From Hansfordia pulvinata (taxonomy: Eukaryota; Ascomycota; Sordariomycetes; Xylariales): 64,000 nt of DNA. Of the stretch, positions 11,415 to 23,766 are shown piece after piece. The notes beneath the pieces are model-generated. The model did not search any database, was not told the origin of the DNA, and saw only the letters and a program-made list of their open reading frames with translations. Location of the stretch: NCBI GenBank assembly GCA_006538405.1, contig BJKQ01000004.1, positions 2,232,001-2,296,000 on the forward strand, written 5' to 3'. The position numbers and the translations under genes were made by a program. Each line of letters opens with the position of its first letter. The stretch's first letter is position 1.

Positions 11415-13027
11415 ATGCCGCCGGCCGCCGTCGGCCACGTCCAGCGCGCTGCCGCCGGCGCCCTGGCGCGCGTCGCCCCGGGCTTCCTCGATGCCATGTA
11501 CGACAACTCGACGTTGACCCTGACGTCCGTGGCCACTCCGGACCCCTTTGTCACGCGCCGCAACGGAATCTACTACTTTGTCAGTTCCCGAATCGCTTCT
11601 GCGGCAGCCCATTGTCAAGACGGATAGGCAGAAAGAGAATATATAGAGAGCATAACACCGGCTGACATGGCACGGATAGACCTTTACGGCGGGCAACCGG
11701 GTCGAGATTTGGCGCTCGCACAGCCTCGCTGACATTGAGACCTCGGGAACCCGGCACGTCATCTGGTGAGTCGATTCGGAATGGGCTCGGTGGGGGTGAC
11801 AAGGCGACAACTCCCCCCCCCAATTCCCCCTTTTTCTTATTGTCATACCTATCCAAAGCAGCTCAGATAGGCTAACGAGCACTCGGATGAAACACAAGGA
11901 CGCCGCCACCCGACACGGACTACAGCGCGGACCTCTGGGCGCCCGAGCTGCACGCGCTGCAAGGCCGCTGGTACGTCTACGTGGCGTGCGCGAGCGCGGC
12001 CCTCGGCAACAGGAGCCACCGGATGTACGTCCTGGGCGGGCCGGGGGAGGATGAGGACCCTTGCCTGGGCGGGAGCGGCATCAGCAACCGCCGCGATGTC
12101 GTCGACGACGACGACGACGTCGTCGACGCCACTGGGAGGGGCTCTCCTCCTCCCGCCCCTTCCGCCGCTCGCTGGGAGTTCCTCGGCCGCGTGGGCGGCC
12201 TGCCGGAGAGCCAGTGGGCCATCGACGCGACCGCGTTCCGCATCGGCGGCACCCTGTACATGGCATACTCGGGCTGGCCGCCGGAGGAGCAGCAGCAGCA
12301 GCAAGCTGGTGACGACGACGGGAACCCCTCAGACCTCGAGCAGCGTCTGTACCTCGTCCGCATGGAAAACCCGACCCGCGCCGCTGTCTCGGCGGATGAC
12401 GATAGTGGTGGTGGTGGCAAGCCGTGGGCGCCGACGCAGATCAGCATGCCCGAGCACGCCTGGGAGACGACCCTGGACGAAGAGGGGCGGGGGCACGGGA
12501 TCAACGAAGGGCCGCAGTTTCTGGCCTCTCCCGACTGCGGCGAGGACGGGGACGGGGGAGGGGACGGATCGTGGCGCGGGCTGGTCTACTCGTGCGCGGG
12601 CAGCTGGACGCACGAGTACAAGATGGCGGCACTGCAGTACGTCGGCGGCGGGCAATGGGACCCCCTGGACGCCCGGTCATGGCGCAAGGCCGAGGCGCCG
12701 CTCATCATGGCCCAGGACGCCGGGCTCGGACCCTGGGGCCCAGGGCACGGCTGCTTCGTCCACGTTGGCGAGGGGGGCGGCGGAGAGGTCGTCGCGGTGT
12801 ACCACGCCACGGACGAGCAGGGCGACGGGTGGGCGAACCGCAGGGCCCGGGTCCGGCGCGTGGCCTTCACCCCGGACGGGCCGTTCATGGGCCACGGCCG
12901 GCGGGGGGGAGACGGGGACCGTGTAGGCATCCTGGCGAGGCTCGGGCGGAAGGTCACGGCGGCGGCGCGGCCGGGATCGGGGGGGACAGAGGCCCTGAGG
13001 GCTTTGATAGGGGGTCCGGGGCGCTGA
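11415..13027 (+). CDS. Glycoside hydrolase family 43 protein
   Basis: This is a five-bladed beta-propeller glycosidase, 459 residues in three exons: 11415-11579, 11680-11765 and 11899-13027. The introns use GTCAGT..TAG and GTGAGT..AAG, and both junctions keep frame (YYF/TFTAGNRVEIW; HVIW/TPPPDTDY). GH43 enzymes use three acidic residues. I assign Asp43 in TPDPFV as general base, Asp193 in WAIDATAF as the second Asp and Glu287 in GINEGPQF as general acid. LWAPELHALQGRWYVYVA is a family hallmark. The usual substrates are arabinan or xylan side chains (alpha-L-arabinofuranosidase or beta-xylosidase), and I cannot assign the subfamily. There is no convincing signal peptide, so the enzyme may be intracellular, or a 5' exon may be missing. 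An Asp-rich, low-complexity insertion sits at about residues 151-172. Confidence 0.9.
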
Positions 13028-16000
13028 TTGTCAGGGAGGTTGTTGACGACGGGGAACGATCGCTGGCCAGCGAGAGTCGGGAAGGTCGAGATACTCTAGA
13101 GTCTGCGATGTCCAGCGGCTTCTGGTTCTCTGGTTCAGTGCGTCCACACTCCAGGGGCAGTTGCGCTCATGGAAAAGCTTCCGGAAGCCGCTGTTCTTGT
13201 CCTAAAAGGTCATCTTTCGTTCTGGAGAGCAAGTGGTTGGTTCGAGCGCTACAGTCATGCCATACTGCTCGAGAACGTCGTACTGAGAAGTTGGTATGGC
13301 CCTGAACTCGGACAAGTCGCAGCTGCTTGACCGGACTAAGGGCACTTTGTTTCAAAAACACCGTGTTTACTCAAGGGACTGCCTCCAAGAGGCTCTCGCG
13401 ACGACACGTGAGTCGAATTATCCCTTTTGTCCAGAGCAGTTGCAGTCCATCCTGGGGAAACTAACAGCCAAGCCGGGGCATGGCACTCGCGGGCAACGTG
13501 CAAGAGGGTATTGTTTGATGGGGAGGCCTTGATATGTTGGAAAGTATGTGCCATCGCGGAGAAGCTGGCCGATGGCGTCAGGAGAGCTTGAAAGGTGAGC
13601 GTCGATCCAGTCTACAAGCTTCTCTCAAGGCGATGAACTGCTCGCCTCCCATCGCGGACACCATGAAGTTGCAACCCATTACATGACCCGCAGCCCAGGT
13701 CTCTGCTGACAAGGGAAGCTTTGGCATTTGACAACCTTCCCTGTACGCCTCCTGTGTCCCTGAACGTCTTCAGATGCTTGGTTTCCAAAGCACACTCGCT
13801 GCAGAGATTCAAGTTACTGTCGTCTAGTGTATCTATGTTATGTCCACAGTCGTCCTCACCTCAGCAGCAGCTCTTGAGCGCTTGGATATTCCCTCAAGCT
13901 ACACAAGCGCCATTCAACTCGAACCTCCCGCTACCATACTACCATACCGCGGCCGCCTCTTCTAACTTCAAGGCTTGATGTGCACTGAGCGAAGAACAGC
14001 ATTGACCGACGACAGCCGCCACAACGCACCAGTCCGCTCCTGCGGAGGCCACCCTACAGTCTTCACCACAGTCCACCAGGCACGGGAAACACACCGAGGC
14101 AATCTACCCGCGACGCGACTGCTCCTTTCTGCGACAACGCACCACTCGCTGCACACTGTTGCCTCTGGCTGACGCTGAAGCAGAAAGGCCTGTGTTGAAG
14201 AGTGCGATCGTCTCGTGGTCCGGCAATGAGTGCCGATGGGAGGAAAGTGAGAGGGTTTCACGACGCGCGACACGGTCGAGGTACGCCCCCCCCCCGGATC
14301 ACGTTCGCGTTTGTGGTTCCCCGCGAGATTCTTTTCCTCTACTCTACCCCACCCTGCCCTGCTCTGCCCTGTGCATGTCGCAATCTCGTGGTCGCCGAAG
14401 CGGCAGCTGAGCTAACTTGGGGTAACGACGAGGCGCACCCGTTTCTGTTATGGGGGGCGGGCCATGGTCCGGTATTGCGAGAGGGGAGTCCCCCCCGCGG
14501 GGGGTGAGATCCTTTCGAGGCCCAGATTCGCATCTTTGGGGCCTTGGTGGGAGAGAGCCTTTGACGGACCCCGAAAGAGCCCGCTTCCTTTCCCATCACG
14601 CACGGGATCGACTAGACCACCGGCGTCGCTTGGGGCTCGACGATACACCACGCATGCACAGGGTTCCGAACAGGCAGCTCCTCGTGTTGTTCCGGAGTCA
14701 GCAGTGAATCACTTGGCTGCATCCAGACAGACACACATACAGGCAGGCATGCAGACAGACAGACGGAGATCTCGGCCTCCATGGACCCGACCAAGCACTC
14801 CAACAGAAAAGACGCAACCGGACTGGAGAGACTCGAAAGAAGAGGAACTGGCCGAGTGCCCAGCTCACGTCGTGTCACCCCCGGGAGACAAAACGGGCCA
14901 AGCAGGCCCCGGGACTGTGATACGAGTGAGTTTGGACAGCCAACGAACGACAGGGGAGGGGCAGCTGCGGAATATACCGGGCCTGTGACGTGTGTGAATC
15001 AGCCCCGCCCGCCAGACGGAAACGTCTCCACGATGCAGTCGCGACGACGGGTGAGTGAGTGCGTGAGGCAGTGAGTGAGATGGAGACTCTCCATCTGAGT
15101 GTGTGTGTGTGTATCTGCCTGTCATGCCTCCTGTCTCTACTCGTATCTACCAACGGATCACCCATGCCACAAGATACCGATCCCCCCCGGTCGTTCCGTG
15201 ATGAGGCTTCATCTCTCCAACTCACTGCGGGTAAGCCACCCCCGCCTGGCCGACATACGCGGCTCCTACCGTCAATGTCCCGCATGCTGCTTGCGTCTGT
15301 CAGTCGAGCTGTGCATCGGGCCCGAGAGTTATTAGGTACGGGGTAGAATTAGACTCGGACTTGAACAACATGAAGGCAGATAACCTTAGATTACCAGGCA
15401 AGGGGAGGGGGCCACAGGACACCCTTGTCACCACATGGAGGAGAGGCCGCCGCAAATCACGCACAGGCTCTCCTGCTGTTGGTCGCCGAGAGGATTTTGC
15501 TTGTCTCCGTATTACGTTGCGCAACTCCGCAACCGGACACACGCAAAGGCAAACATCTCCCAGAGCATTCACCATCATCAACAACAGCATTCTTTTCTCT
15601 CTCTTTTTGAAGGAATATAACAACCGCCCCCTTCTCTCCGACCCACCGAAAGGAGAGAACCCAGCAAGCAAGGGTGGGTGGGTGTCAAGTCTTGGGACTC
15701 CGAAGAAGACCAAAGGGCCAACTCGTGCTTGCCCGTATCTACCCTGCGCGATCTGTCACAATACGCACACGCATACGCACACCAACCCTGCGGAGTAGAC
15801 TCTCTCAAGGAGAAAACGCAAGCGGCCGTGCCAGGATGAGAGCCCCTCGCCCTCCCCCCCCTCCCCCGGACACTTCCCCCATCATCAACGGCCAAAACCA
15901 CGACGGATCGCCAACCCTACGGCTACTCGTACATGTCCGCTCGAACAAATCGCATGCCAGGGGTCGGTTTCGAGCGGATTGTCAAGAACGTGCCCTCGCA

Positions 16001-17579
16001 AGGAAATCGCTTACCGGGGAGGGGGGACTCGAATGCGAAACTCGACGGAGGAGGTTCGCCTAGGTGAGAAAGACTCTTGAGGTCGCCGGCACGTGATGTC
16101 CGAGTCGAGTCGAGTCGACTCCGCCTCCCCCTCCACAATGCGGCTCCGTCACACCCCCCCCCCCCCCCCCTGAACTCGCTCGCTGCACGTTGGTCCTGCA
16201 GGTCCAGCCGCCAAACGCCAGGCCCGCTGCTGCAGCCTAGCACAAAGGGGGGGGGATGGGGCGCGAGGCCGGCCCTGACGATCACCGGGACAGAGAGTAG
16301 TGGTCGGACGAGGCCACTGTGCAGGAACCCTCTCCGGGATGTGCGTGGCAGGCAGCCTCATGACTGGTCGTCCTTCTTTGGGAAGGGGGGCAGTACACCA
16401 TCACTCATGATAGTCCAAAGCTGAAATCCTTGAGTGTCTCCCCCCCACACACACCCGCCCTTTCTCAACCCTCCTTGGAGATGTAGGTTACCGTAGTCGG
16501 AGGGAAAACACCAGCAGTTCGGCATTAATCAACCAGTCAGGCCGGCGAGGCCACTTGTATACGGGTTCGTGGGAGTATAGACAGGGCAGCGTCGGTGGGC
16601 GCATATTGCCACCGGCGCACCCTCTCTCCCTCTCCTCGGACAAGAGTGAGAGAGGCTTCCCGCCGTCTTACTGTCGGCCTCGGGACTATACGGGCACGAG
16701 AACCCGATAGCGACTCCATGGGCTGGTATTGAACTCCCGGGACGGATTGCGATCTCTCGGTGTCGCGAGGACACACCGAGGCCGAGAGTATACTCGGGAA
16801 CACACAGACACACAGACACACTCCGACACATGACACATGACACTTTGGAGACACGACGAGCGCGTATCCAACTCTGGGAAATAGCGCGGAAAGCCCAGAG
16901 TGAAGGGCTTGCAAGCCTGAGGATAGTGCTGGGCTACTTTTCGCCCCCCCCCTCCCCCCAAGGCTAACTTAGCCCGGGCTAATAACAAGGGGAAAGTTTG
17001 TGGTATGCGGGTAGCGGCTTTTTCGGGCCAGGACCAAAACCCGATCGTCCTGGAGATCGATATCTTGGGGGATGGGCGGTGGCGGGTTCTTGTGTCCTCC
17101 ACACAAGATATGCAAGAGAGACAGCATGTTCGATCGTTAAGATTGGGTGAATTGCAAAAGTGCCCGTCCCAGACTTCCCCATCCAGTAGAAACCCCGCCG
17201 AATAAAGAAAAGAGAGTGACGCCAGATCGTCTCTGGCCCTCGTTATGGCAGCAGCAGCAGCAGCAGTAGAGCGAGTTGGTCCGGGTCGCGATCGCGATTT
17301 GCGGCTCGCCCACCACTCACTCGCTTACGGGGTCGCGTCTTTTTTCTCTCCCATGTGTTGCCGCCTTGAGGTTTACGAGCAATTGGGCCCCTCTGAGACG
17401 GACTCCGGGGCGAACGGAATCCTACGATGCGCCTTGGATTAGTCGAGGTCGTGAAGATCACCACCGGACCCGAACGGATGGATGAGCTAGGGCGAGGTTG
17501 AAACGGCCAAACGCAAGGCCGGGGGAGGTGTTTTAGTCCGTCTCTCTCTCCTTCTTCTCTGTATGTGCCTACAACCCTA

Positions 17580-17586
<7 letters not shown>

Positions 17587-17612
<26 letters not shown>
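17587..17612. repeat. (GT)13 microsatellite
   Basis: This is a perfect GT dinucleotide run between pyrimidine-rich flanks. Confidence 0.9.
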
Positions 17613-18551
17613 CTCGTGTCTCATCATTGTTCTCTCCTTTGAGCCCTAGAAGCACCGGGGATCCGCAACGACAACGACGACGACGAAGCCCTCTCAGCCC
17701 CCCCGGCGGGCGAGTCGTTCAGCCGCCCCCGGACCAAACGCCGACTCCTCAGAGACACATCTGCCGCAGATCGCGGCGCAGTAGCCCGCTTGCTGGCGTC
17801 CAAATCAATCCTCTCCCGCCGCCGCCGCCGCCGCCGCCGTCGTTCTTCCGGCCTCCCGGCGATTTCGCGTAGAGAGAACCTCCGAGAGGGAGAGAGAGAC
17901 AGAGAGGTGCGACGCACCGCGCGATGCTCGCGAAACGCCAGAAGCCTTGAGAGAAAGACGCAAGCGTGAAACCTTGGTGGCGCGCGCAGCCAGAGAGAAG
18001 CCCGGTTTCGAGAAGCCGAGTCGTGCTCGGCGGCGGCTTGGATCTTTTTTTCTTTTCGTTTTTCTATTTAGTTTTTTTCTCTTTCTTATCATCAGCTGTA
18101 CAGTCCACCGAAACTTGTTGATTCCCCCCCCCCTCTTCCCCCGAGGAGAAGACGACGACGACGACGACACGACGACAGACCGAGTGACGTGACGGCGTAT
18201 ACCTGGTACGCACGCCCTAATGCGACATTAAACACGACGAACGGGAAGGGGAACGGGATCGGGGTGGGATGGGAATTCGGTGATTGCGTGGAGGGCAGAT
18301 CCCCGACATCCCCGTCCCTGACTACTCGTTGCGAGTGCTCGTACCTGAGCTACCTGAACCGGTAGGGTATCTATCTAGTCTTCCCGCCCGCTGTGTCTGA
18401 TACAGATACAGATGCAGGAGAGAAAAGGATCTGCGGTGCAGTCAGATCAAGAATCGGGCCCCATCAGTCACGAACAAGGCTCCTTGCCTTTCCGGAGGGC
18501 GGGGAGGGAGGCTCCGTCTCCGATCGTCACGAGAAGACGTCCTTTTCGGCG

Positions 18552-18558
<7 letters not shown>

Positions 18559-18593
<35 letters not shown>
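18559..18593. repeat. (TC)n microsatellite
   Basis: This is an almost perfect TC run of about 17 units, followed directly by a TACGAGTA word. Confidence 0.9.
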
Positions 18594-18595
<2 letters not shown>

Positions 18596-18650
18596 GAGTA
18601 TCTCTCTCTTTTTCGATCTGTTATTAGCTAAAGAAGAGCGACAGCAGTAG

Positions 18651-18671
18651 CAGCAGCAGCAGCAGCAGCAG
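18651..18671. repeat. (CAG)7 trinucleotide repeat
   Basis: There are seven CAG units with imperfect CAG/TAG flanks. No supported gene overlaps. Confidence 0.85.
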
Positions 18672-18712
18672 TGCAGTAGCATCGGAAAAGGGCTCCGTTT
18701 GACATGGAGAGA

Positions 18713-18724
18713 GGGGGGGGGGGG
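18713..18724. repeat. Poly-G run (12)
   Basis: This is a G homopolymer. A second run of nine or more G lies about 25 bp downstream. Confidence 0.85.
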
Positions 18725-19182
18725 ACGCCGATCATCAGTCAGCATGCGAGGGGGGGGGGCATACGAGAGTAACTAGTCGTTAGTTTAGTGCGGGCGACGA
18801 TCGTTTCCTGGGGGCCATGCACGGCGTCTCTCTCTTTCTGCATGCGTGCCTGCATACGACTATCGTCTCTGAGTGAAGTGAGCGAGCGAGTGAGTTAGCG
18901 AGTGAGCGGCCCAGCTTTCGCTTCCTTCCAAGTCGTCTCGTCCGTCTCACCATCCAACCAACTGCCACGACCGACCGACCGACCGACTGCCTACGCCACC
19001 CCGTAAGACACCCCGTAATGTGTGCTGCAGAGATGGAGAGACAAGGTTTAAGGCGTTCTTGGCCCGCGTGCCCGCCCCTCCGCCTCCCTCTCCACACAAA
19101 GTGCGCGCCTTAGTCTGTGGTTAGTTGCATGTACGGGTAGGATAGTTCACGAACGGGGCACCGCTTAATTATTCCAGGTTTG

Positions 19183-19197
19183 CCCCCCCCCCCCCCC
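19183..19197. repeat. Poly-C run (15)
   Basis: This is a C homopolymer of 15 bases in gene-free DNA. Confidence 0.85.
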
Positions 19198-19730
19198 TCT
19201 CTCCAGCTCCGTTGTCCGTCCGGCTTCGTGCCTACATACTCGTAACGTTTATGCGACGGGGACACCGAGTGATGAAAGCGATAATCATCCCGCTGGGGAC
19301 TTTCCCGCTAGGAAGAGACAGACGGACAGATAGACATGCCAGACATCCCCACCTCGGCGGCCCTCTGAAAAGACAAGACCGACGAGACAAGACAAGACAA
19401 GACAAGACGAAAGAAGGGGGCCCACCGCCGCCAGGAAGGAATGCGAGAGAGAGAGGTGAGGCCCAAGTCGAGTCCAACGCCCCAAAGACAAAAATGGCCG
19501 ACCACGTGCGGGCGTGGGAATCGCTGACAGATCCATTGCCCCCCCCCGCCTGTCCATCCCCGTCCGGCCCCGCCAGGAAAACCTGCTGAAGCCCCAGCTC
19601 GCTCGCGCCCTGACCGATCTTTGGCGACTCCCCGCTCTCTGCCGGTCCATCTAAATTCATCAGTGGTGGTACGAGTAGTCGTAACAATAGTAGTAGCTGT
19701 ACTCCGTAGTAGTGGCAGACGACGCGACGC

Positions 19731-19751
19731 GGGGGGGGGGGGGGGGGGGGG
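19731..19751. repeat. Poly-G run (21)
   Basis: This is an uninterrupted run of 21 G on the plus strand, one of the longest homopolymers in the window. Confidence 0.9.
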
Positions 19752-21612
19752 ACCCTCACCCACCAAAAATACACCACCCGGGCCTGTTCCTTCGGGGATA
19801 TTCTGGGAAGCAATGTGATATTCTTGGGCCACGCTCTACCCACACTCAACTCGCACTCACGTACACAGGCGTACTCAACACATACTCGCACATGTGCGCG
19901 CATATGCTATACAACACCTCTCGACTGATGGCAGCACACACACACCCACGCGGCCGAGACAAGCCCCCTACCCCCTCCCCACCCTTTCGTACGATCGATG
20001 GCAGATTCCCAGGCGGCCGTGTTGGGTTGACGACCGACACCACACACACACACTCACCGACACACTACCTTGAGGCTTGCCGAGTTTCTGCGGGGGCCCT
20101 GGCCTTCCAAACCCCCCCTCCAATCTGTCACGATGCCTCTTTCGGTACTCTTTGGTCTGCTCTGATCAGATCAAGAGGGAGCATCTCGGTCAACGAGACG
20201 AGTGTCCTCGCGTCTGCGGGACCAGGTCGAGCCCACTGCTCTCTATCTTGAGCTTATCTTGGGATTCCGTCCGTCATCACGCACGAGTTTAAGCCCACCA
20301 CGGGCTCCATACGTGTAAGCCACAGGCCCACCAGTCTCGGGGGGGGGGGTTCCCCTCTGTTCTATTACCCGTATATCGTCTTCGCCAAACACAAGATATG
20401 CCTTTCCCTCCAGTTACGAGTGGAGAGAAAGAAAAAAAAAACGAGGAGAGGACCCGCGAGGGAGCGAGGCGAAAGAAGGCGGCGAAAGAAGTCGAGGGAG
20501 AAGAACGGAAAGAAAGAATTCCCCTCTTTCTTCTCTTTCCTCCCCTTCTTTCCGCGAATCCTGATTCCTTGCAAAGAAAGAAGGGTGAACATGGCCAAGC
20601 TGAGAAGCAGTGAGGCGGGCAGCCTGCACGGTGGTTGTCTTCCCACCCCTCTTGTTTTCCCCTCCTCTACGGAGCTCGTACACCTTCTGTTTTTTTGCCA
20701 CCCGAGGATCGATCCCGGGGGGGGGCGGAGCTATTTCGAGGCTTCTAGAGCACGTGGGATCCTGTCAACCCTCTTGGACCCGCGATCCTGTGAAGGAGAA
20801 GAGAAAAAGAGAGACAAAGAGAATGCAGTGAGTGGATGTATGAGAGAGAGAGAGAGAGAGACTGGGGCGGTACAGCAGGTACCTCGCCTCACCTGGCATC
20901 TCTCCGTGAATGCCCTGAAGCTGGAGGATATGTACCTGGAGTACCTACCTGCCCCCAGAAGGGCTGCATCGACACAACGGACCCGAGCAGCCGCCCCGCA
21001 CGCGGGCGGGCTGCCAGTTCAGAAGTTGGCTACCTACTCGAACACCCTACACGTACCTTCATCTTCAGAGGGAGTCAGGCAGGCAGGCTCCGGGCTGGGG
21101 GCCGGATTACCTCGTAACAAGGCACATGTACGGGGCATACGCATGTCACTCAGCACTTGGCAGCAGCATCAAGCCAGCAGGCAAGCAAGCGGCAGCGAGG
21201 TCGGATGGGTGGTGGTGCCTGGATCTTGGGGCCGATCCTTCGAGGGCAGGGAGTCGAATCCCTCTGGTAGGTACATTAGGGTGACCTCCTAACCCATGCC
21301 ACTCTTTCGCAGCCGGTGGGGAAAACGGGCGGTGGGAGGTGGATACATGTTTTTGTAGGTAGTAGGTATCTCATGTACCAGACTCCCGAGACGAGTACCT
21401 CCTACCCAGGCACACTCACATAGTGGTGGTGGTGGGACCCTGAAGATGAATGATGCTGAATCTCCGAATCTCGTCCGCCCGCCCGCGACGACGACGGAGA
21501 CGACGAAGACGGCGAAGCTCGCTCTGCGCCTCTTCCGGTCCGCAGTACGCCACGACGATACGGTGCCAGGGAGGGATCTTCACCATTGGATGTCCTCCTC
21601 TTGAACTACCCA

Positions 21613-21634
21613 GGTAGGTAAGGTAGGTAGGTAG
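21613..21634. repeat. (TAGG)n tract
   Basis: These are AGGTAGGTA units with one interruption. The same tetranucleotide recurs at 39326, 55821 and 63498 and elsewhere, usually close to ACTCGTA words. Confidence 0.8.
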
Positions 21635-22100
21635 CAACGCGGCGGGCTTCCTTGGCCTCTCGGAAGCACGATCGAGACAGACCGAAAGCAGCGCCAGCCC
21701 CAGCCCCAGCCCTGGGCGCGCCCGGCCGGTGTTGAGCATCTCCGATGGCCCCGGCCAGCCGGTCATCTCACCTCACCTCGGTGTGCGTGTCCATCCCGGA
21801 TTTTTACTCGTGTACTAGGTTCCAAAAGGCTGCCAGGCAAGGCAAGGGAACGTGCACATCACGTCGGTGTATAATGAGTGAGCGGGTAGATACGAGTAGG
21901 TAGGCAGGCAGACGGGCAGACGAGGTGCCTGGCCTTACGGACGCTTCGTACGAGCGCTCGTCCCACGCGGGCCCGGTGGGTTTCCCGCGGGCTTGCTTGG
22001 ACGTGGCTCTAATTGACTGACCAAGGCGCTGGATTGGATGAGTTTATCTCTGCCTTACGGAATTGGACCCGCGGGGGGGGGGAGGGGAGGGTCATGAGCC

Positions 22101-22118
22101 GCGAGTACGAGTACTCGC
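22101..22118. repeat. Inverted repeat GCGAGTAC..GTACTCGC
   Basis: Two perfect 8-base arms flank a 2-base centre. The arms contain the ACTCG/CGAGT word common in this window's intergenic DNA. Confidence 0.8.
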
Positions 22119-22234
22119 ACACTCTCCTGGAGATTTCCTCCCCTTTTCGCGTTTCCCCCCCCCCCTTGGCAAATCAACCAAGAACGCATCCATCTTCCAA
22201 GCGAAGGGTCTGGCCCGAGCGCCAATCGTCGCAC

Positions 22235-22262
22235 TCGTCGTCGTCGTCGTCGTCGTCGTCGT
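22235..22262. repeat. (TCG)9 trinucleotide repeat
   Basis: About nine TCG units lie in gene-free DNA. Confidence 0.88.
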
Positions 22263-23094
22263 CTCGGTCCTCCAGGCCTTGGTTCACCCCCGTCCCGAGT
22301 GTACCCGCAAATAAGCCACCAAGTTACGCTCCAGCCAGGTACCTAGTAGTCATGGCCATGTCGAATTGTCATCCGTCGTACGAGCCGCGCGCCGAAAAGG
22401 GCAAGACAAAGAAGAAGAAGAAGAATAAGAAGAAAAAAACCGAGGAACAATGCCCTGGTGTTTTCCTGATCCCGTACCTGTCAGCTTGCTACCTACCCTA
22501 CATCCGGACCTCCATCCTGCCGAGGTAGGTAGCCAGCTACCCGTACACATTGTCTGCTCGACATGAGGTAGCCGTCTTTTATTAGTGCTAGTGCCAGAGG
22601 TACGAGTGGTGCCGCCGCTACCCGGAATCCAGGGCTCTCTTCGCGGCAGGGCAGGGCAACAGAGCCTAATGAAGAAGTAAACGAAGACAAGGAAAGAAGA
22701 AAAGAGTTTTAGCTGACTCCCGCTGCGGATACTATGTGTAATCAGCGTACTCTGCGCGCGCGAGCAAAAGAGTATCAAAGCAAACGCAGACCCGGCCAAG
22801 AGAGCTGACGAATGGAGACGGGTTCCTCTCGCCCCTGGGGGGATTGCGTGACGGAGGGACCCTTGGGAAATCTGGGCAGGGCCGTCAGCGCTTGTCGCCG
22901 CTAATAATTTGGCGAACCCTCCCTCGATCCCGTCAGCACCGGCCGGGGGGGCCCCAAGGACAAAGAGTGAGCGCGAATCTGGCCGAACGAACCGTCTGCC
23001 GTCTGCCGTGCTGACGGGGTCCAGCTCTGCCGTCTCACAGGGTCCCGTCTCATCTCTTTTGTGTCTTGTCTTTCTGTCCTCCTCTCTCTCTCTC

Positions 23095-23111
23095 TACGAG
23101 TTGAACTCGTA
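23095..23111. repeat. Inverted repeat TACGAGTT-G-AACTCGTA
   Basis: Perfect 8-base arms surround a single central G. It directly follows a TC-rich tract. Confidence 0.8.
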
Positions 23112-23273
23112 CCCTTAAGGGACCATGATGGCGTGACGTGCAGCGCGGCTGAGTTTTTGCCCCCCGCCCCCTACCACCTATGTTCTGCACTCCCCTCCCT
23201 CTCTCCCCTCCTTCAGCCCCCAGATCCATTGCGCGCCCGCCCAGGCTCGACGAGGGAATACCGCTGCCGTCAG

Positions 23274-23285
23274 CAGGCAGGCAAG

Positions 23286-23373
<88 letters not shown>

Positions 23374-23375
23374 CA
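23274..23375. repeat. (CAGG)n tetranucleotide array
   Basis: About 25 units of CAGG/GGCA with two CAAG variants near the ends. It is the largest tetranucleotide array in the window. Because 4 is not a multiple of 3 and no unit phase forms a stop, it stays open in several frames and creates repetitive false frames on both strands. Confidence 0.93.
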
Positions 23376-23747
23376 AGCGGGCAAGAAATAGCACACTCGA
23401 CCAGGCTAACGCCCGTAACGCACGCACGTGGCACGCAGATGGTTGCTGGTACAGGGTCAGGGGTCAGGGAGGTGAGGGGGGGGGGGGTTGTTTCTCAGTG
23501 TTGTGGATACGCAACTATTCAGCTTGGTGGCGCCCGCCCGCAGCAAAAACCCCAAAAACCAGGTCCAGGTTGCGCGCGCAGCTTTTTTTTTTTTTCTTCT
23601 TGATGGGCCTTCCTCCCTCAACCCCCGCCCCAATGCGGCTTCATTGCTGCTCGAACTCTTCTCACTTCTCTGGGCTCACTCACTCAATTGGTGTACCTGC
23701 TTTTCGATTGGGACTGGGCCCGCCTTAGGAGGGAAAGACGACACTTT

Positions 23748-23766
23748 CCCCCCCCCCCCCCCCCCC
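23748..23766. repeat. Poly-C run (19)
   Basis: This is an uninterrupted C homopolymer of 19 bases. Confidence 0.88.

Noticed and set aside
21245..21275. Possible tRNA T-arm (GGGAGTCGAATCCCT)
   Set aside because: The loop lacks the conserved TTC and no D-arm or acceptor stem matches upstream.
20420..21292. 290-codon open frame in the gene desert
   Set aside because: It is rich in Lys/Arg/Glu runs from purine tracts. There are no conserved blocks or domain motifs, and it spans GA repeats.
23061..23603. Repetitive frames over the CAGG array
   Set aside because: They arise from a tetranucleotide repeat that has no stops. They are not genes.
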